From positions 13,805,449 to 13,869,448 of the forward strand of contig JAJEKV010000005.1 in assembly GCA_021234155.1 (NCBI GenBank): a stretch of 64,000 nt of DNA, given 5' to 3'. The stretch is from Isoetes taiwanensis. Its lineage: Eukaryota > Streptophyta > Lycopodiopsida > Isoetales > Isoetaceae. The first letter of the stretch is position 1. Every line of letters begins with the position of its first letter. The notes under the pieces are model-generated. The model had not been told where the DNA came from, did not search any database, and saw only the letters and a list, made by a program, of their open reading frames with translations. The translations under genes were made by a program, and so were the position numbers. Below, in pieces: positions 22,170 to 34,235 of this stretch.

Positions 22170-22460
22170 GCATTTGTAACTAGTTTTGGTTTTGTATTTC
22201 CTTTGACAAGATTAAAGGAGGACGTAAAAAGATGATTCACATAGTAAATACATTAATGGATCGGAGAAAAGAAATTGTTGGTTTGGTCAAAAAAGAAATT
22301 ACACAAAAGTTTGTCATATATAAGGTCTTGTCCAAGTAGGACTTGCGAAAAAAAGATGATTCATAGTAAAATACATTAATAGATCTGGAGAAAAGAAAAT
22401 TACCTGATTTGTCAAAAGAAATTACACAAAGTTTACGGCCATATATTAAGGTCTTGTCCA
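22170..22460 (+). repeat. Tandem pair of about 124-bp units
   Basis: AAAAAGATGATTCA-CATAGTA through AAGGTCTTGTCCAAG occurs at about 22226 and again at about 22350. The block is preceded by GGTTTTGTATTTC, as in the related repeat at 23950. Confidence 0.7.
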
Positions 22461-23949
22461 AGTCTTGTCGAAGCCCTTGAGTCCTATACTTTTTGTCACA
22501 ACTTTGTTGTGAAGAGGATTAGAGCCAGAAATCGAGGTCTTTTTCCAAAGAGGTAACCCCATTCTCAAGGCCAAATAGCAAAAACGTCTCGTTAACAAAC
22601 TCAAGAAAACCAAACAGATAATATTTATCTCAAAGGGGAGGATTACGTCCAATGTATGTCTCAATGGGAATGGAATCTTTTGGATCATCGAAGTTGATGA
22701 GGCGGTTGGAACAGGATTGGTGAATGGAATGAACGTAGCTTCCATGACATGAAATTCGCCATCCATAGATTATCCCCTTTATTAATCAGTAAAAATCCTC
22801 CACAACCATGAGAAGTATAAGGGTGCCATAAGCATCATTAACATTCGCGGAGTGTAGAACATCGCCTATATATTTAAACTGTCTTTAGCTGAATTCATGA
22901 TGGTTCGAGTTTATGAACCAAAACATGTAAATCATTTGCATAACTTCTCTTGTATATAATATTGCCCAAATCCTTTCTTGCCTTGCTTTATTTCATTGTC
23001 TCGATCATCATCCGACAGACCATTGATTATAGGGAGGGAACTTGGACAGTGTTCATGAATTCTCTCATCTCCATATAATCAACTTCAAACCTATCTGCTC
23101 CTCTATCAAATTTTCTCCTCCGATGACCTCTACATAGCTCCATGTACCCTTAAGTGAGCAAGAAATGGGTTAGAAGTTTTATAAGATGGTAAAGCATTTA
23201 TGGTAAGGGCTTTTTGCGAGAGGAGCAGAGGGGACCAAAGGTTAGCTATGTTGATCCCTCGCTTTTGTTTACTTTGAGAATGACAGCCAGTAATTGGAAA
23301 GACATTTTTCATTTTCTCAAAACCATAGGAGAGTTTAAATGAATACCGCGGCACAAAAGAGTAAAGTTTAGATCCTAGTTGAGGCCGTTCATTTTGAAGC
23401 ATATTGTCCCAAGCAAAAGATCGTAATGGACTTCAATAAAAGAGGGGCCGGACACCATAAGGCTCAGAATGCCGAGAAAAGATCAATTGAAGGCATAACA
23501 CCAAGGAAATTGGGATCTTCGAAAGATTATCCCATATTGGCAAGCGGCCTAAAGAGGCTCCATTAATTTGCTTTGAAGAGTAAGATCCCGAAAATTGCCA
23601 AAGGAAATGAAAGTCGAGCCTTTGGACGAGATTTCTTCAAGTTTGAAAGCCGAGATTGCTGATCTTCTTTTTGAAGCGCCAAAACAATGGAGAAATGGCG
23701 AGTTTTGGGCTTTAGATTAAAATCGCCTTCATTTTGGCAATGATAAAAGGCCGTGGATGCAAAAGAAAGGGGAAATGAATCGATCAAAAGCGTGGGAGGG
23801 CCTGAAAAGAAGGGAGAAAGTGGAAAAGCTTGAGAAACATGAAAGGAGAACACAGAAGATCAAATTTAGACTAGATGTTGAAAGGAGAACAAGATAGTGG
23901 TGTCCATTTCAATTAGATGTGTTTGTTTGTTTGCTTCACTTGGTTGCTC
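22461..23949. other. Interval between direct repeats, unidentified ORFs
   Basis: Minus-strand ORFs of 106, 90 and 96 codons (22446-22766, 23130-23402, 23563-23853) show no motif I recognise. The interval is bounded by related direct repeats, so it may be the body of a non-autonomous element. Confidence 0.3.
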
Positions 23950-24180
23950 GGTTTGAAGTGCAACATTTTGTAACCACTTTGGTTTTGTATTTCTTTACAA
24001 AAATTTTTAAGTAGGACTTAGTAAAAAAGATGATTCAAAAGTAAACACATTACTAGATCACGGACAAAGAAATTACACGCTCGGACATAAGAAATTACAC
24101 AAAGTTTCGTCATATAAAGGAAAAACCATCGTGGTTGTCTTTACGTAAAAGTAAGCTTCAAATTACACAAAGTTTCGCTT
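23950..24180 (+). repeat. Direct-repeat partner of 22170-22460
   Basis: Shares GTTTGAAGTGCAACATTTTG, GGTTTTGTATTTC, AAAAAGATGATTCA and GAAATTACACAAAGTTT, in the same order, with 22170-22460. It also contains an internal duplication of GGAAAAACCATCGTGG. Confidence 0.65.
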
Positions 24181-24545
24181 TAGGTACTACATAGAAGGAA
24201 AACCATCGTGGATGCTTTACAAAAAATCAAGCTCGAAGCTCTAAACCTTAAACCAAAAACAAGCTCTAAGCCGGATACATTATATTGGCTAGTGATGAAG
24301 GGGGCATCTAGCTCCACATAAAGATAAAGTCCATTTGCATGGTCATCCGCAAAAGGCGCCTCATGAGGCAAAACACGGTCAATCCATGGAACTCTCTTAG
24401 AAACTTTAGCTCCTTGCTCAATGACTCGATTGACTTCCCTCGCATGAAAAAATTTAGCAACAAAGGTCATTTGCATGCCCCCCATTGCCGGAAGTGGAGG
24501 GGAAGCCGAGGATTCTTGATCTTCCGGGCCGGTTTCTTGATCCAT
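24180..24545 (-). CDS. Hypothetical 121-aa protein, probable mobile-element ORF
   Basis: Start ATG at 24545-24543 is chosen because the acidic, Pro/Ser-rich beginning (MDQETGPEDQESSASPPLPA) reads like a true N-terminus; the frame is open for 34 codons further upstream. A middle section reads AREVNRVIEQGAKVSKRVPW and the end is hydrophobic. No motif is recognised. The 3' end overlaps the repeat at 23950-24180, which suggests it belongs to a repeat element. Confidence 0.3.
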   Translation of the reverse strand: MDQETGPEDQESSASPPLPAMGGMQMTFVAKFFHAREVNRVIEQGAKVSKRVPWIDRVLPHEAPFADDHANGLYLYVELDAPFITSQYNVSGLELVFGLRFRASSLIFCKASTMVFLLCST

Positions 24546-24735
24546 GTCTCCCTCGAAGAAATTGGAGGACCGAAAGATCCAATGGGAAGAACAAGGAACC
24601 GGATGTCGAAGTGAGTGGAAGACCCAAAAATCGCAAAAAAAATGCATTATATAGAAACGGCGTTAAAAGGTGCTATCATCGTCCTTGCCTTGAATCCGAG
24701 CCCATGCAAGCATACCTAGATTTTTCTCAGAAAAG

Positions 24736-25450
24736 AATGTTCTACATAAATTTATTCTTTACATTCTAATCTAAAACTTATGTGATGTAGATTGTAGAAA
24801 CTTATGTGATGTAAAACAATTTGACCATATGAAACTTATGTAGACCATATTCAAGTGATGATCAATAGTTCAAGTGTTCAAGAGAATGTTCTACATAAAT
24901 TTATTCTTTTACATTCTAATCTAAAACTATAGAAGCATCAATAGTTAAAAGAAACAATGTAGACAAGTCATGATTTCAATATAAGGCACATTTGTGGCAC
25001 TTAAACTATGGATGCATTTGAAGATGCCTTAAACTAGTGCATTTGGTCATAAGATACTCTAACTAGTGCCAAAAGGCAAATTCCAATAGGCATTTAAAAC
25101 TATGGAATCATAAATAGTTCTAATGTGTGTTCTAATTAACCCTAAACTTATAACACACTTATGAAGTTAAAAGAAACGATGTGACCATATGCAAGTGATG
25201 TAGAAACTATGTGACCATATGTAGAAACTTTATGTGATGTAAACAATTTTGACCATATGAAACTATGTAGACCATATATTCAAGATGATCACGGAATTGG
25301 CTAAAGAAATGGAGCTAGATTTTCACGCTTATGTAATGATAGGTAGTGAATAAGTTCACAAGATAAGTAGCAATGAGATTAGCTATAGTTTCAATGAAAA
25401 TTTTGCAAAAGGATAGCAATGAGATTAGCTATAGTTTCACGGAAATTTGG
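24736..25450 (+). repeat. Local direct duplications
   Basis: GAATGTTCTACATAAATTTA with its flank occurs at about 24736 and 24890. GTAGAAAC/ATGTGATGTAAA/CCATATGAAACT blocks occur at about 24795 and 25200. GCAATGAGATTAGCTATAGT occurs at about 25371 and 25413. The region 25451-26229 shows nothing I recognise. Confidence 0.65.
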
Positions 25451-26229
25451 CAAAAAGGAATGGCCGCCATGGATTCCGTGGTGCCAGGGTCCAAGAACAA
25501 CCAATCCAACCTAAATTTGTGCATAGGTCCAAGACAACCGTGCATCAAGAAGGCATCCCATGCCCCACATTAACCCATTTACTAGAAATAATTTTTAATT
25601 GCTTATATGTGAAGCCCTTTCATTTGGGTTAGGCTTGTGGGATATAATCGAATAATAACCATTGGTTTTTTTTTCTAGGGTTCACGGTTCACTTCTTCCG
25701 GATCGCCCTAAACCCGAAGTCGCCAAAGAAGAGTGGTACATGTATGAAGTGATGGGTCCTTCCTATGCATCGCGAATTACGCTAGGAGCGAAAAAGATGC
25801 TTTTATAAATATATTTGCCTAATTTGGTTGCATGGCCTTTTGGGTTGGCCTTTTGATCTCAGACGGTGCTATTTAGAGCGGACTTTATGTATGCAATCCT
25901 CGATTTGTTCCAATCTGTTTTGTAATATAAGTGTTCATGTTTTGTATCGTAAGTTTTGTCTTAGAGCCCTTCCAAATCAAAACAAAGGATAATACAAATA
26001 CACATCCAATGATATTTCCAAACCGGCGAGGGATATTTGTTTTATTCAAGAAAAAAGAACGATAAATAGAAGTCCAAAATTTGACTTCAAAAATTAACTG
26101 CTTGTTGATGATGCGCGAAAAACATCAAGAACTTAATAACGAAGATACATCATAGTTTGACACAATATAAATCAGACCCTTCGACCTGTTTGTTTCACTT
26201 AAAGCTTCAAGTACTGTGAACTGCAACAC

Positions 26230-29200
26230 TAACTACATTCCAACTCAGAATCGAATATTTAATCCTCTTCGATGCGATAGCACATCGGGGAGATTGTCTA
26301 AAAATCTTTTTTCATTGTCGACTTCACAAAGTTTGTAAACAACACGGTTTCCTTTCAGCCTATGTTTTGCTTTGTGCCATATCAAGTCTTATTGAGCAAA
26401 CTTGGGTAGCATAAACAATGCCTTTTGGCTCGTTAGAACATAAAGTGTAACTCGTAGTTTTAATCTTGGGACTTTTTTGTAGTAAGTTCCCTCTAAAACG
26501 CCTTCCCCTTTATAAAACCAATTCCATAGGCTTCAAAATCATGCGAACCACATATTTCTCTTTTCATACAAATAATATCCAAAATAAAGTGTCCTCATCA
26601 TTGTCCTTTTGAGCTGCGACAAATGGGTTATCTCCTTCCCTTACCAAATCACTCAACACAGATCTCCGGAAAAATAGAGCTCTTTCGGGATCTGCGAACT
26701 CATTATTCATCGGCCTATAGCCTTGCTTGGCTCAACAACCACGAGCTCCCAATCATCTACATATTCCTTTGTTCGGACACTTCTCCCATTGTGCATCAAG
26801 GCAATATGCACAAAAACAAGATAAATGCCTTATATGCAATTGCGTAGGAGATGCTAAGTTAAAAATGCATGCACGTAATGAATGTTCCTCGCGTGTCCTC
26901 CATACCTCAAAGACACCCATGCATTCTTTCTATCCACATTTTTCACTTCCCAAAACGACCTTCTTACCGGGGTTTCTTGTTCACACTTGAAGATGGAGCA
27001 ACAAAGATTGAAATTCTCCCTCGGCTATATTCACAATATCAGCAAAGACATTCTACTTTTTGCGTGATCTCTTCATCATCTCCCCTTAGCCACCGTTTCA
27101 ACTCTCGCAGCCTTTCCCATCATGCTCCCCTTTGCAGTGATTGGAGCGAAAAAAATTCCACATCATTTCAATGAGTGTCTCATGAGAATACCTTCCTACA
27201 AAATAGAATGGCCGGGCAGCTTTTGAATTGGGATGCGAATCCCGAAAATACCCAATGCTTTTTGGATGTATGCCCCCGTTTCTTTCATGAATTACGTGAT
27301 GCATCATAAATGCATCTTTGACCCGAAACAAAGGTGTCATATTTTGTATCATCGATATATAGTAATGGGTGTCCTTGATGACATCACCGATGAAGGCTCC
27401 AAATAGTATGTGATTTGTACAAGAATGGTGACTGTTTGCTTGTCCAAGACGCAGATTGAACTTGATCCCGCCTGCCCAATTGTGAAGTTCTCTCCAAAGT
27501 CTACTACATGAATACAATAACCCCAAAAGGGAGGTTGTCTAACATATCCCTAAACCGCATCGCCATTTTATGCCTAAAAGTCAGGCAATTGGAAACTTTG
27601 CCAATCAATGTGTGCATAAGATCTTTTGGTTTTGTTTTCCTCCACGGTATTTGAGTACTTTCTTGGGTTTCCACTTATCCTTACCTCCTTCCTCATAATC
27701 TCAAGATCTCCCAACTCACAAATCCTTCTTCTGGACAACTCTAGAGGACACACAGTAGTCGAGACACACCACACCGCTCACAATCTCCATAAATGCAATC
27801 TTTCTTGTGGAATTCTTGATTTTCTTCTTTAGGACACAATATGGATTGCCGAAGAGTGGTTGACTTATACTTCTTAGTCTTGGCAAAGACATAGTTGGCC
27901 TCAGAGATTGCATACCTCACATGCACAGGTGCAACATTCTACATGCATATTTCTAAGTGAATTTAAGCCATCCAAGAGCATCTGCAGTCTCACATGATGA
28001 ATGCAACAACATGAATTGAATTTGTTTCAATTTCATTACATACCATGGTTTTAGTTTTTCAAATGCTCTTTGGCCAATTGTAATTTAAGGGTGTTGCTCT
28101 TTGAATTTAATGAACATCTCGATCGCAAAGCATAATCAAAAATATGTGAGTAACATGTCAAATAACAAGTACACATGAACATGTAACTCTACTCTAATCA
28201 ACTATAAAAGCGCCATCAGAACTCACTATGACAAATGTAAACACAAACTACAAACATACAACCCGCAACTAATGGTCATAACGCAACACCAACCGTGAAT
28301 CGCAACAAACATAATCACAAACCGCAACCACCGACATAACTCAACACTTGCGGAAACACTAACCGTAGTCTAACTATTTAACATGCTCTCTGCAACACAA
28401 ACTGAAACTATGTAATGGAGCTCAAACACTAATCGCAACATCAACTTAACAACCTAAGTTGAATCTCGACCAACCAAAGAAAGAAGCTCGAAATGTTTAA
28501 GTTGCATATTAAGAACTGTACTTCAAACCTTAGCTTCAACACCAACTACATCTACATAAGTTTAACAACAACTACATCTACAAATGATGCACATATCACC
28601 AAAAAATCAACAAAAGATAATTTGCACTGTAGTATCCTCCGGATAATGTGTAGCATGTTCCTCCTTCACATTTCTTTCCGATCTTCTCAACTTCACATCC
28701 TTTGCATTAGGGGAAACTCTTGTATTTGTGTCCCAAAAACTTTGAACCGGTTCGATGACATATTTGTCAATTGAATCAAACCTCCGTGACCTTCTAAAAT
28801 ATACCCATCCCTCCTTATTAAACTCCACTTCTTTCTGCTTTTTCCTTGGGCTGCTGCAATACATCTAGGATGGACTCCCAAAACTTTTCCCAAACTTCTC
28901 TTGCTAATAGCTTGATTTAAAGTCTCCTTCCCAATAGACATGGCAAGTACACTTCTTCTTGCAGCCATAGAATCTAAACTACTAGATCCTTTTATAGTCC
29001 AATAGATTCTCCGAATGTTCTCAATCACATGGCTTTTGACTTACAATCCTTCAAGTGATCAAAGAAGTGACATCCTTCATTTCTTTGTGCCTCAAGAAAT
29101 CATTTAGCACTTCCCTTTTATCTTCCAAATCCATTTGACAAACTTGCCTTTTGAATGAGAACACTAGATTAGACACAATCTTTTGTTTACTCACTTGATT

Positions 29201-29400
29201 GGCATAAGCTTTGGACTCCAAAGATCAAAGCATTCTTCTCTTTTTTTTCTCTTTCTTTGTTTCCTCTTCTTTAGAGTCTCCTCGCTCTCTTGTCCTCTTC
29301 CTCTTTCCCATAAAGTTTCTTTTGCTCCCACTTCTTCCATCTTGATTGCTCATAAACGCCACCTTCAGCACCTATAATAGTCCCTGCCATACAAAATTAA
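26230..29400 (-). pseudogene. Family A transposase pseudogene, second copy
   Basis: Read 29400 to 26230: a charged N-terminus (QVCQMDLEDKREVLNDFL), ISKRSLGKVLGVHPRCIAAA, VQSFWDTNTRVSPNAKDVK and a HATHYPEDT box (28607-29028). A spacer with AGTTGCG-type repeats follows. Then FHKKDCIYGDCERCGV (Cys-rich, about 27800), LFGAFIGDVIKDTHYYIS, FYFVGRYSHETLIEMMWNFF and SNHCKGEHDGKG (27098-27526). A final Cys knuckle LSCFCAYCLDAQWEKCPN (26750-26830) and a C-terminal module GEGVLEGTYYKKVPRLKLR (about 26455-26515) complete it. Order and motifs match the split copy at 4239-9640, here nearly complete in layout. Frameshifts and stops occur throughout, and the SDGC..QFK acidic segment is frame-shifted. Family function (DDE-type transposition) is inferred. 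Confidence 0.65.
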
Positions 29401-30422
29401 CGAGACGTAAGAAAGTATCATATAGAAAAGGAATTACATAGGCGTAATACTTTAAGTCTTCAATATGCCAAAAAAAAAAAACAGAATTCACCACATTAAA
29501 CCGGATATATTTTTCATGCATGGCTCTTGAATGCATGCCTGATATATTTTTCTCGATGATTACAAGAAGGAAACCAAATCTACATGCAAATCAAACACAA
29601 AACAAAGAGAGCACTACAATCAATTTTAATTGCTAGAATGAGAATAATCTGCGGATTAAAAGCAAACTTTGAATGGCAACATACCCAAATTTTAGTCTTC
29701 AAACGAAATTTCAAGAGGCCTTACATTCTTGAAATTCGAATTTGACCTACGCAAATAATAAGAGACCAAAAATTTAAGGAAACCAAAGGTACATGCAAAT
29801 AAAAAACAACGAAAGTCATGTCTATTGAAATCAAATTACAATGAAAGAAATCTTGGATTCAAAGCAAAGCAACGCAGACCCAAATTTTGTCTTGAAAGAA
29901 AGTATGCAAAAAGGCTCTACATTCTTGTAAGGTCGAATTTGATCTTCCTCGTCGGACCCAAATCTTAGGAGAAAGTCCATACATTCTTCTTCATCGGTGA
30001 TCGATGATGGTGCACCAAAATTCTCCCCAAATTTTGAATTCTCTCAAGCGGTGGTGGTTGAAGCAAGAAACGAAAATAGGTAAGTGGCTAACTACCTTCA
30101 ACTAATTTTCGAACTAATTAGGGGGGACGGGGGACAACTAAAATAAGACACTATACCATGCTTTAACCCTCCTTTTGAAGAATTTGATTACCATTGATGG
30201 CCTTTACCCATAAATTAGTTTTCTTAAACTGTTGTTCATCCAAGAGAAGTTGTCCAGTTGAACAATAGTTTTCTCAATTTTGGGAAGAACCACAGATAAT
30301 CTCTGCAGTGTTCGCGCCCAGTTGGGTGGTCAATTTGTGCAAAAGATCATGTTCTTGGATTTTAAAGTTGTTTGGATTAACTGTGACTGCTAGTTTTGCA
30401 AGTAGAAAAGATGGTTCATAAC
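29401..30422. other. No recognisable gene
   Basis: AT-rich, with pieces such as GGTCGAATTTG repeated reversed, but no coding features. Confidence 0.4.
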
Positions 30423-30440
30423 ATTTGATATCAGAGCCAA
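30423..30440 (+). other. Possible tRNA-iMet primer-binding-site relic
   Basis: TTTGATATCAGAGCC is one base from the plant retrotransposon PBS core TGGTATCAGAGC. A weaker TTTGGTATCATAA follows at about 30630. No 5' LTR is definable upstream. Confidence 0.35.
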
Positions 30441-30619
30441 GGTTTAATTTTGTGGCAACGTTGGTGTGTTTTACATGTTTGAGGGTAAGCATCTCGAGGA
30501 AGGGGAGGAATTGATATGGTCTGTGGGGTATGGGATTTCTGGAAAGGTTGGAGCCCATTGGATAATGATTTTCTTGAAGGATCCATCCCTTTGGTGCGTT
30601 GGTTATCACTAGAGGTGCT

Positions 30620-31612
30620 AGTGCATAACATTTGGTATCATAACATAAGCTGATCTTGTTTAAATAATCATGTGCTAGGCCTTTAACATGTTTTGAGTTT
30701 TCGCTTTAGCCAATTCGATGATGTAATATATACCTGATACCTAGAAAGTCCTTGAGAGGTTAACGGGTTGGTTTAGCAGACTCTCAGAGAAGGAAGGAAG
30801 AAACCGTTGTTGTTCTTGATGCAGGGAAAGTAAGAAAGGACAAGAAACAAAAAAAGACTGTCCTAAGCCAGTTGGAGACTAGAAGATATTGAGCAAGAAA
30901 AGCATGCTTTGCAAATGATCAGAAAGATCCATCCCCAATTTGGCAAAGAGAAGGCAGAAGCTTAAGAGAGAGAGTACAAATTCAGATTGGTTATCTAAAA
31001 GATAAGTAAACTAAGCAAGTTTGTGTATGCCTGTGATAATTAGTTAACCATCGGATAGTCAAGTGACTAGCTTTGGAAAAACATAGTTATTTCAGCAAGG
31101 TAGATGATCGAGTATGATCAATCTTGAGACGGAAAGGAATTGTTATGGCCTGCAAGGCAGATGATCGAGGACGATCAGTCTTGAGACAGGAAGGAATTGT
31201 TACGGCACAAGCTCGGGGAAGCGGCTCAGAGGATTTGCAGAGATGAACACAGAGGCAAAGGTGTTAGTTAGCATTTTGAAACCTGGATGTGTGGTGGAAC
31301 TAAAGGAATGAGCTATTTTAATATAACAGGTAACTGCCTACTAAAAAATGCTAAAGTCATGGAGAGATCTATAAATAGAAGTTAAACTTCAATTGGATAT
31401 ATCTCGACAACCAAAGCTGTGATAGAGGGGATTCTTACTTCCTTGGAACCGACTCGGAGTCTAGTTTCCTAATTGAGCGGCATATTCTATAGTTAGTTCA
31501 TACGAGAGAGTAATACCCAAGTGTTAACCCTTAAGGATAGGTGTACAATTTGCTATAATAGGGTAAAGTAGCCTTAGGTGGTGTAATTGGGTTCCAAACC
31601 CACCTCCACATC
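30620..31612 (+). mobile_element. LTR retrotransposon remnant with 3' LTR at 31198
   Basis: A charged ORF remnant (KDKKQKKTVLSQLE, 30830-30890) precedes a purine-rich tract GAGACAGGAAGGAAT, which abuts TGTTACGG at 31198. From there to about 31612 the sequence behaves like an LTR: TG start, TATA box at 31370, about 400 bp, CA-type end (CCACCTCCACA). The 50-bp stretch that includes the purine tract is duplicated just upstream (31104 and 31160). No reverse transcriptase or integrase is readable, so gypsy versus copia cannot be decided. Confidence 0.45.
31370..31377 (+). promoter_or_regulatory. TATA box inside the putative LTR
   Basis: TATAAATA lies about 170 bp from the LTR start, a usual place for the U3 promoter. 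Confidence 0.4.
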
Positions 31613-32711
31613 TAACTCCACTCATCTCCCCGGAACTTGTAAAGCCCACACGTCAGAGGGAGGCAACTCGTCCTAAATTGCCAGGGGCTCGTAGCATGAC
31701 TTGACGAAGTTGGTAGGATCAATCTTTGGGTTAGATTGCCATACAGGTCCTGTGCCTTGTGGGAGGTGGAGTGGAAGATTATTTGCCACTCGGGCCCAAA
31801 TCCGCCTATCGGGCACCTTAACATGAAATTTGTCATGGAACAATTGCCATAGTGCTAATTAACCAGCCAAATACTTGTTTTGCACAGAGCAGACCCCATG
31901 TTGTGTCCACCTACACTGAATGTAAGGATCAACATATGAGGCCGGTATGGATGGCAACGTACTTGGAGCAAGCGAGATTCACCGTGGAGATGCTGACAAC
32001 TGGATGCAACTAGAGACATCAATCTCAAGCATCGGAACCCACTCCCGTGCTCATAAGTGCCTTTGAGGAATGGAGAGGAATGGACATATGGCCTGATCTC
32101 CGAGAATATTGCCCAAGGTAGATGCGCCGGGACTGCGGCTTATGAAATACGATCGAGTGGGACAAGGATTGAAATAAATTTTGCATCATCACATTGCTAA
32201 TGTACAGATGTACAGTTTCTCGGTCTATGACTATTAAGATTTTTCTCTCGAAAACCATTTGGGTCGAAGATTTTTTAATCCTAGGCAGTAATGCATTTGT
32301 TGTGCTCTTTCTTGTATTGGGTCCCATAGAATTTTTTTTTATTTTTTTTTGGGTTGCCCCTAAGGGGGCAAACCCTTGTTTATGTGGGGTTTGTAGCATA
32401 TTCTAGGTATATGCCAGTATATGCCCAGAATATGCCGATGACTGCTAAAAACCCATTATTGTCTGTAAATGCTAGGTCACTTGTGTTAGTGGGCAGCACT
32501 CTTGGAAACCGGATAACTGGTGGTGTTCTGGCGATGGTGGGTGCTGTAGCACCAGCTTCTTCCTAGGCCCTTAGCTGCACAAAGACCGCTCAACAAGCTT
32601 CACTCCTGGGTTCTTGGGCTTTTCTATGCATACGATGGATCATTAAAGCTTGGCATACAGGCTTCCAAAAGTGTCAGATAGGCAGCCCAAAGACGACTTC
32701 AAACATCTCCT
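31613..32711. other. No gene; T-rich retroposon-like junction at 32326-32351
   Basis: The run of T at 32330-32350 followed by GGGTTGCCCC reads, on the minus strand, like a retroposon 3' end with an A tail. The 124-codon minus ORF here has no family features. 32461-32711 may include degraded sequence upstream of the PPR piece. Confidence 0.35.
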
Positions 32712-32858
32712 TTGGTTGGCAGTGCTTTGGTTGATATGTATGCGAAATGTGGATCACTTGGTGAGGCAAAAATGCACTTCTCGGCATTGAAGATGATAGT
32801 TGAAGTTATCTTTTCCGGTGCTTGGAAATCTATCTTTGCAAGGAAAACTCTGGAATAG
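32712..32858 (+). pseudogene. Pentatricopeptide-repeat (PPR) fragment
   Basis: The frame reads LVGSALVDMYAKCGSLGEAK followed by MHFSALKMIV and a TAG at 32856-32858. VGSALVDMYAKCGSL.EA is the hallmark helix pair of PLS-class PPR proteins, which act in organelle RNA editing and processing. Only one repeat is clear; upstream sequence (32640-32700) is PPR-like only in composition. PPR genes are often intronless, and a full gene would span more than 1.5 kb, so this is a scrap. Confidence 0.7.
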
Positions 32859-33688
32859 GTAAACAATACTGGAGCAGAAGCATTCAAATGCGTCGATTAT
32901 GGAGCTTTAGTTTTCCAACAAGTTTTTGAGGTCATTGCAACTTCTGATATATTATCCAGTGCCCACTGTCTAATTGAATGGGCAGAACATCACAAATTTG
33001 CACACGATTGCATTGACATGTCCCTGGTCATGCTTTCTGTGGCAAACAATCAATATCAACAGGAATCCTTTAACCTCACATCAATATTTATTATACAGGT
33101 GGTTGTCCTACCATAAACTCCGTTGTTATCTTCTCTGTATAGCTTTGGTTCTTCTCCCGGATAAATATGATTTATAGATGGTTGGCGTCTTGGCTCAATG
33201 ACAATTGACAGCTTAGCTAGGAATTGGTGGCTGCACATATGTCGTCCTGCGTTTCATGTTTTTTGTCCATGCATCTTTCATGATGCATATCTGTTTGAAG
33301 AACAAACTGGCACTTCTAAGGCTTGCTACTGTTGCAACCAGCGTGATTCAGTTTGGCATTCAGTTTCATTCATACGTAGATTGGCATTCAGTTTGGTGCC
33401 TTTAGAACATTCATTTAAAAATGCCACTTTTTCTTTTCCGACTACATCTGTCCAACATTGTCAATTGTTCATGGGGTTATAAGACATGCAACAAGTATCA
33501 TTTCTTGGGTGGATCATTCAATCGCAAACTTTCGTGACACTAGGGTATTCATCATTAAGGCGCTGTGGATTCGAAGATCCGCCATTGAACATTTCAAGAA
33601 ACATGTTGCGTTGAATAACATTCCAACCATGTCCTCAATATGACCGATAAGGCATGCATTGTTTCCCTTTGAATCAGCTCTTATTATA
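32859..33688. other. No recognisable gene
   Basis: Only short ORFs. It contains a tandem-like duplication of TTCAGTTTGGCATTCAGTTTC around 33345-33395. Confidence 0.4.
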
Positions 33689-34235
33689 ATGTGCCCCATG
33701 TTGGCTCAACTGGCAGATATCATGACCCAGCTATGGTCATGAGGACCTAAATGATGGATGGCATGAGTTTCATGTTTATTGGGCAGCAAAAGGGAAGGAA
33801 CACAAGAAGATTTATCGTGGTACAATGCCTACACCCCAATGGGTAGGGCCTCTTTAGTATTTGATTCCTTATCTATATTGTTTAACATGTCTTGAGATCT
33901 TACTGTGCATTTGTATTTTGAAGGTATCGCAAGGCACTGAGAATGACGAGGCATGCTGAGCAGCATGGATTTCCTTACATTTGATAATACTCCTGTTGCA
34001 TATGCGGAATTGAAGCCAAGAATGTGGTCGTGCATTACATATGACGACGATACGACTTGGCAATCAATGTTTTTTGACTTCATATTTTCTCCAGGGTGAG
34101 GCGAATGCTGCCAATCTGCGACAAAGGTTTGGATTGAAGGTTCCAATTATCTCGACTGTCATTGGTGAAAATGGCTCTGGAGACGCACTTGCAATTGGCT
34201 GTGCGAACAAGATGCTAATCCTTGAAAATGCCGTG
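33689..34235 (+). pseudogene. accA: Acetyl-CoA carboxylase carboxyltransferase alpha (CT-alpha) pseudogene
   Basis: Three exons with introns kept in place. Exon A (about 33689-33842): RYHDPAMVMRT, a TAA at 33748-33750, then SFMFIGQQKGRNT and, one frame on, YRGTMPTP. Intron 33843-33923. Exon B (33924 to about 34023): YRKALRMTRHAEQHGFPY, then after a slip [14 protein letters not shown]. Exon C (34095-34235): [46 protein letters not shown], ending at a GT donor. This is the core of plastid CT-alpha (CAC3), which with CT-beta transfers the carboxyl group to acetyl-CoA for fatty acid synthesis. Known enzymes have GSGGALAIG; the second Gly is Asp here. Stops, slips and missing flanking exons show it is dead. 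Preserved introns exclude a processed copy. Confidence 0.9.
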
